A stretch of 8,951 nucleotides of DNA from an uncultured Pelagibacterales bacterium. GTDB lineage: Bacteria; Pseudomonadota; Alphaproteobacteria; Pelagibacterales; Pelagibacteraceae. The notes beneath the pieces are model-generated. The model was given only the letters and a program-made list of their open reading frames with translations. It was not told the origin of the DNA and did no database searches. The stretch covers positions 1 through 8,951 of the forward strand of contig CAJVZX010000030.1 of NCBI GenBank assembly GCA_913020625.1, in the 5' to 3' direction. The position numbers were made by a program, and so were the translations under genes. Numbering within the stretch: the stretch's first letter is position 1; every line of letters starts with the position of its first letter. Shown in pieces: positions 6,440-8,951 of this stretch.

Positions 6440-7993
6440 ATGACAATAATTCAAGAGCCTGAATTCAATAATATTGAATCAGGCTCTTCGATAAATATTA
6501 GAGTACAAAATTTAACAAAGTCATTTTCTGGAACTATTGCCTTAGATAATATTAATTTAGAATTTAATTCTGGAGAAATACATGGCTTAGTTGGACAAAA
6601 TGGAGCCGGCAAGTCAACTCTTGGTAAAATTATTGGTGGACATTACAAGTCTACAAGTGGAGACATTTATATTAATAATAAAAAAATAACTAAATGGTCT
6701 TCTAAAATGGCTTTAGATAATGGAATAGCAATGATACATCAAGAGTTAGCTCTTGTTCCCGGTTTGACTGTTTTTGAAAATATTTTTTTAGGTATAGAAG
6801 AAAATAGTTTTGGAATTTTAAGAAAAAAGAATTTAAATTTGTATAAAAAAATCGATCAAAAAATAGGTTTTAACATAAATCCTAATCAGAAAGTTGTTAA
6901 TCTGAGAATAGCTGACCAACAAAAAGTAGAAATTATGAGAGCATTCGCTAGAAATGCTAGAGTTATCATCATGGATGAGCCTACTTCGTCTTTAACTAAT
7001 GACGAAGTGCAAAAACTTCATGAGCTAATGATAACATTGAACAAATCAGGGTGTTTGATTATCTATGTTTCTCATTTCTTAGATGCAATAATTGAAGTCT
7101 GTAGTAAAATTACAATTCTTAGAGATGGTAAATTAATAAGAACTAACTCAATTCTTAAAGAGAATAAATCAACTGTTGTTGAGGCGATGCTTGGCACATC
7201 AGCTGAAATTGCTTTTCCTACGAAAAAAAGTTTTGAGTCAAAAAATGTAAAGAAAATATTAGAATTAAAAAATATTAGATCTAAAACAGGTATAAAAAAT
7301 GTATCTCTTGATATTCATAAAGGAGAAGTTGTAGGTCTGCTTGGTTTGGTAGGAAGTGGAAGAACAGAAATTTTAAGATCTATATTTGGTATTGATTCTA
7401 TTCAAGAAGGTGAAATTAAATATTTAAATAATTCTATTAAATTAAAAGGTCCAAACGATGCTATCAAAAAAGGTATTGTGATGATACCAGAAGATAGAAG
7501 AAAGCAAGGTTTAGTATTTACTCAAAATTCTAAATCTAATATTACAATAACAAACTTATTGAAAATTAGTGATTACGGAATACTAAAATTTAATAAAGAA
7601 ATAATATTAGTAAAAAAATTGATAGAACAGCTTGATATAAAACCAACTAACACTGATGGTAATATATCTTATTATTCTGGAGGAAATCAGCAAAAAGTAT
7701 TATTCGCTAAATGGATGTTTAATTCACCAAAATTGATATTACTTGATGAGCCGACTAGAGGAATAGATGTAGGTGCTAAGAGAAAAATATATGAGCTTAT
7801 TAATGATTTATCTTCTAACGGGGTATCTATATTGCTTGTATCATCAGAATTGGAAGAGGTGATGGGTTTATCAGATAGAGCATATCTAATTAAAAATGGG
7901 AAAACTTTTAAAGAAATTATTCCTTCAAAATACTCAATGGATGATGTTCTTTTTTCATTATTTGAGGCAAAGAAAATTAATACAGTAAATTAG
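6440..7993 (+). CDS. fused double ABC ATPase of a CUT2 importer (RbsA/MglA-like)
   Basis: The 517-residue protein contains two ABC domains, the usual RbsA/MglA size. Domain 1 (about 18-255): Walker A GQNGAGKST (52-60), Q-loop Q101, signature-region LRIADQQKVEI (155-165, a degenerate LSGGQ), Walker B VIIMDEPTSSLT (175-186) and H-loop H212. Domain 2 (about 270-510): Walker A-like GLVGSGRTE (302-310) with Arg in place of Lys, which is normal for this family's second domain, the family motif MIPEDRRKQGLV (348-359), signature YYSGGNQQK (411-419), Walker B LILLDEPTRGIDVGAK (432-447), and S468 where a H-loop His would be. It energises import through the permease on the inner membrane. The ATG at 6440 is the only ATG, GTG or TTG start before the domain begins; no Shine-Dalgarno sequence is seen. 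Residues 1-17 are an extra tail, and codons 5-17 are encoded by a strong hairpin. Confidence 0.95.
   Translation: MTIIQEPEFNNIESGSSINIRVQNLTKSFSGTIALDNINLEFNSGEIHGLVGQNGAGKSTLGKIIGGHYKSTSGDIYINNKKITKWSSKMALDNGIAMIHQELALVPGLTVFENIFLGIEENSFGILRKKNLNLYKKIDQKIGFNINPNQKVVNLRIADQQKVEIMRAFARNARVIIMDEPTSSLTNDEVQKLHELMITLNKSGCLIIYVSHFLDAIIEVCSKITILRDGKLIRTNSILKENKSTVVEAMLGTSAEIAFPTKKSFESKNVKKILELKNIRSKTGIKNVSLDIHKGEVVGLLGLVGSGRTEILRSIFGIDSIQEGEIKYLNNSIKLKGPNDAIKKGIVMIPEDRRKQGLVFTQNSKSNITITNLLKISDYGILKFNKEIILVKKLIEQLDIKPTNTDGNISYYSGGNQQKVLFAKWMFNSPKLILLDEPTRGIDVGAKRKIYELINDLSSNGVSILLVSSELEEVMGLSDRAYLIKNGKTFKEIIPSKYSMDDVLFSLFEAKKINTVN
6453..6488 (+). promoter_or_regulatory. long hairpin within the first codons of the ABC ATPase gene
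   Basis: AAGAGCCTG (6453-6461) pairs with CAGGCTCTT (6480-6488), and ATTCAATA (6463-6470) pairs with TATTGAAT (6472-6479). Only A6462 is bulged, and there is a minimal loop around A6471. In RNA this gives about 16 usable base pairs with six G-C pairs and a triloop, beginning about 10 nt after the ATG. No U-run follows, so it is not a standard terminator. It is 45 nt downstream of the binding-protein stop, so it may protect the 3' end of that transcript or lower ATPase translation, giving unequal expression within the operon. Confidence 0.8.
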
Positions 7994-8000
7994 TATAAAT

Positions 8001-8924
8001 ATGTTTAATTTTATTAATTTTTTAAGAACTTACGCAGTCTTAATTTTAATTGTGTTATTAATGATAATACTAACCCTTTCCAGTGAAGCATTTTTAACTC
8101 CAAGAAATTTGCTGAATATATTAAATCAAAATACCCCTCTAGCGATTATAGCTAGTGCATTAACATTGGTAATCATTGTAGGGGGATTTGATCTCTCTAC
8201 CGCCGCAATTTTTGCTGTTGCAAGTGTTACAGCTGCATGGATAGCAATAAATTACAATCCTTATGTTGGTTTATTAGTTGCTCCATTAATTGGTATAGTG
8301 CTAGGTTATTTAAATGGAATCATAATTACTTCCCTCAAAGTACATTCTTTTTTATCAACTATTGCAACAAGTTTAGTTTTTAGAGGAATGGCAATATTAA
8401 TTACAGGTGGATTTTTAATACCTGTCCGTATGAAAGAGTTTACATGGCTTGGAAGAGAAAAAATATTTGATATTCATGTTGCGGTATATATTTTATTAGT
8501 CTTTGCTATTATTTCTACTTTTATTTTAAATAGAACTACAATAGGTAGATACATATTTGCAATTGGTGGAAATGAAGATGCATCAATTCTATCTGGAATA
8601 AAAGTAAATTTAGTTAAAATTTTTGCATTTAGTTTCTGTGGTTTTGCATCAGGTATTGCTGCTGCTGTCCAAGTTTCAAGGATATCACTAGGGACTTCTC
8701 AAGCAGGTCTAGGAATGGAATTACAGGCTATTGCAGCTGTTATATTGGGTGGTACAAGTATTTATGGTGGATCAGGTGCTGTTTGGCGATCAATCGCTGG
8801 AGTAATGTTACTTGCCTTAATTAATAATGGTTTTAATATTTTGAATGCTGATCCTTTTTACAAAGATTTAACAACAGGACTTGTGATTATTGCTGCTGTT
8901 GCACTTACTGCCGGAAGAAAATAA
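8001..8924 (+). CDS. inner-membrane permease of a CUT2 ABC importer (RbsC-like)
   Basis: The 307-residue, strongly hydrophobic protein has roughly 8-10 membrane segments, near residues 10-28, 46-62, 66-84, 88-110, 118-140, 158-176, 205-226, 242-256, 262-282 and 288-305. Family motifs are VGGFDLSTAAIFA (60-72, the GGIDLSVG block), GRYIFAIGGNEDASILSGI (182-200, a cytoplasmic loop contacting the ATPase), ELQAIAAVILGGTSIYGGSG (240-259) and the end segment DLTTGLVIIAAVAL. It forms the channel for the solute captured by the binding protein, most likely as a homodimer because no second permease is present. It starts 7 bp after the ATPase stop with no Shine-Dalgarno sequence, so translation is probably coupled. 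The length is slightly shorter than E. coli RbsC and appears complete. Substrate class cannot be read from the permease. Confidence 0.95.
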   Translation: MFNFINFLRTYAVLILIVLLMIILTLSSEAFLTPRNLLNILNQNTPLAIIASALTLVIIVGGFDLSTAAIFAVASVTAAWIAINYNPYVGLLVAPLIGIVLGYLNGIIITSLKVHSFLSTIATSLVFRGMAILITGGFLIPVRMKEFTWLGREKIFDIHVAVYILLVFAIISTFILNRTTIGRYIFAIGGNEDASILSGIKVNLVKIFAFSFCGFASGIAAAVQVSRISLGTSQAGLGMELQAIAAVILGGTSIYGGSGAVWRSIAGVMLLALINNGFNILNADPFYKDLTTGLVIIAAVALTAGRK

Positions 8925-8937
8925 TAATTATTTTTTT
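8918..8937 (+). terminator. weak AT-only terminator candidate after the permease gene
   Basis: AAAATAAT-A-ATTATTTT (8918-8934) is an inverted repeat overlapping the permease stop codon and runs into seven T (8931-8937). With no G-C pairs and almost no loop it would be a weak intrinsic terminator. In DNA this AT-rich it may be chance. The remaining bases to 8951 show nothing further. Confidence 0.25.
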
Positions 8938-8951
8938 ATTAATTCACTAAT

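Noticed and set aside
6453..6488. Hairpin as an intrinsic terminator for the binding-protein gene
   Set aside because: It is followed by CGATAAATATTAG with no U-run and lies inside the downstream coding sequence.
7340..7372. Loss of Walker A lysine in the second ABC domain (GSGRTE)
   Set aside because: Arg at this position is the normal state of the second domain in RbsA/MglA-type ATPases, not a defect.

Overview
The window is AT-rich (roughly 30% G+C by eye), almost fully coding, and carries two divergently transcribed gene sets that meet at a 113-bp control region (5297-5409). Low G+C, gaps of 1-31 bp between genes, lysine/asparagine/isoleucine-rich proteins and the gene families suggest a streamlined marine alphaproteobacterium of the SAR11 (Pelagibacter-like) kind. 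That placement is inference from style and content; no taxonomic marker gene is present.

Left side, minus strand, read right to left: hyuA (3290-5296) and hyuB (1573-3288), the two subunits of an ATP-dependent hydantoinase/5-oxoprolinase-type ring-opening amidohydrolase; a small GAF-domain protein (1072-1569); and an M24-family (Xaa-Pro aminopeptidase-like) metallopeptidase whose C-terminus runs off the left edge (1-1061). Gaps of 1, 3 and 10 bp make this a clear operon.

Right side, plus strand: a periplasmic substrate-binding protein (5410-6408), a fused double ABC ATPase (6440-7993) and a permease (8001-8924). Together they form a complete CUT2 (ribose/galactose-type) ABC importer, with one permease gene that presumably forms a homodimer.

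The likely logic is an uptake-plus-catabolism locus. The importer brings in a small solute, HyuAB opens a cyclic amide (hydantoin, 5-oxoproline or similar lactam/imide) using ATP, and the M24 enzyme may cut an amide or peptide bond in the substrate or product. The pairing of a sugar-type importer with a hydantoinase leaves the actual substrate open. No regulator gene lies in the window.

The most unusual sequence structures are a near-perfect 36-nt hairpin inside the first codons of the ABC ATPase gene (6453-6488), a 7-1-7 palindrome in the divergent control region that places a TGGTAT extended -10-like element on both strands (5364-5378), and an exact tandem duplication of 18 bp beside it (5308-5343). 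No RNA genes, CRISPR arrays, insertion sequences or tRNAs were seen, and no stretch over 300 bp lacks a gene.
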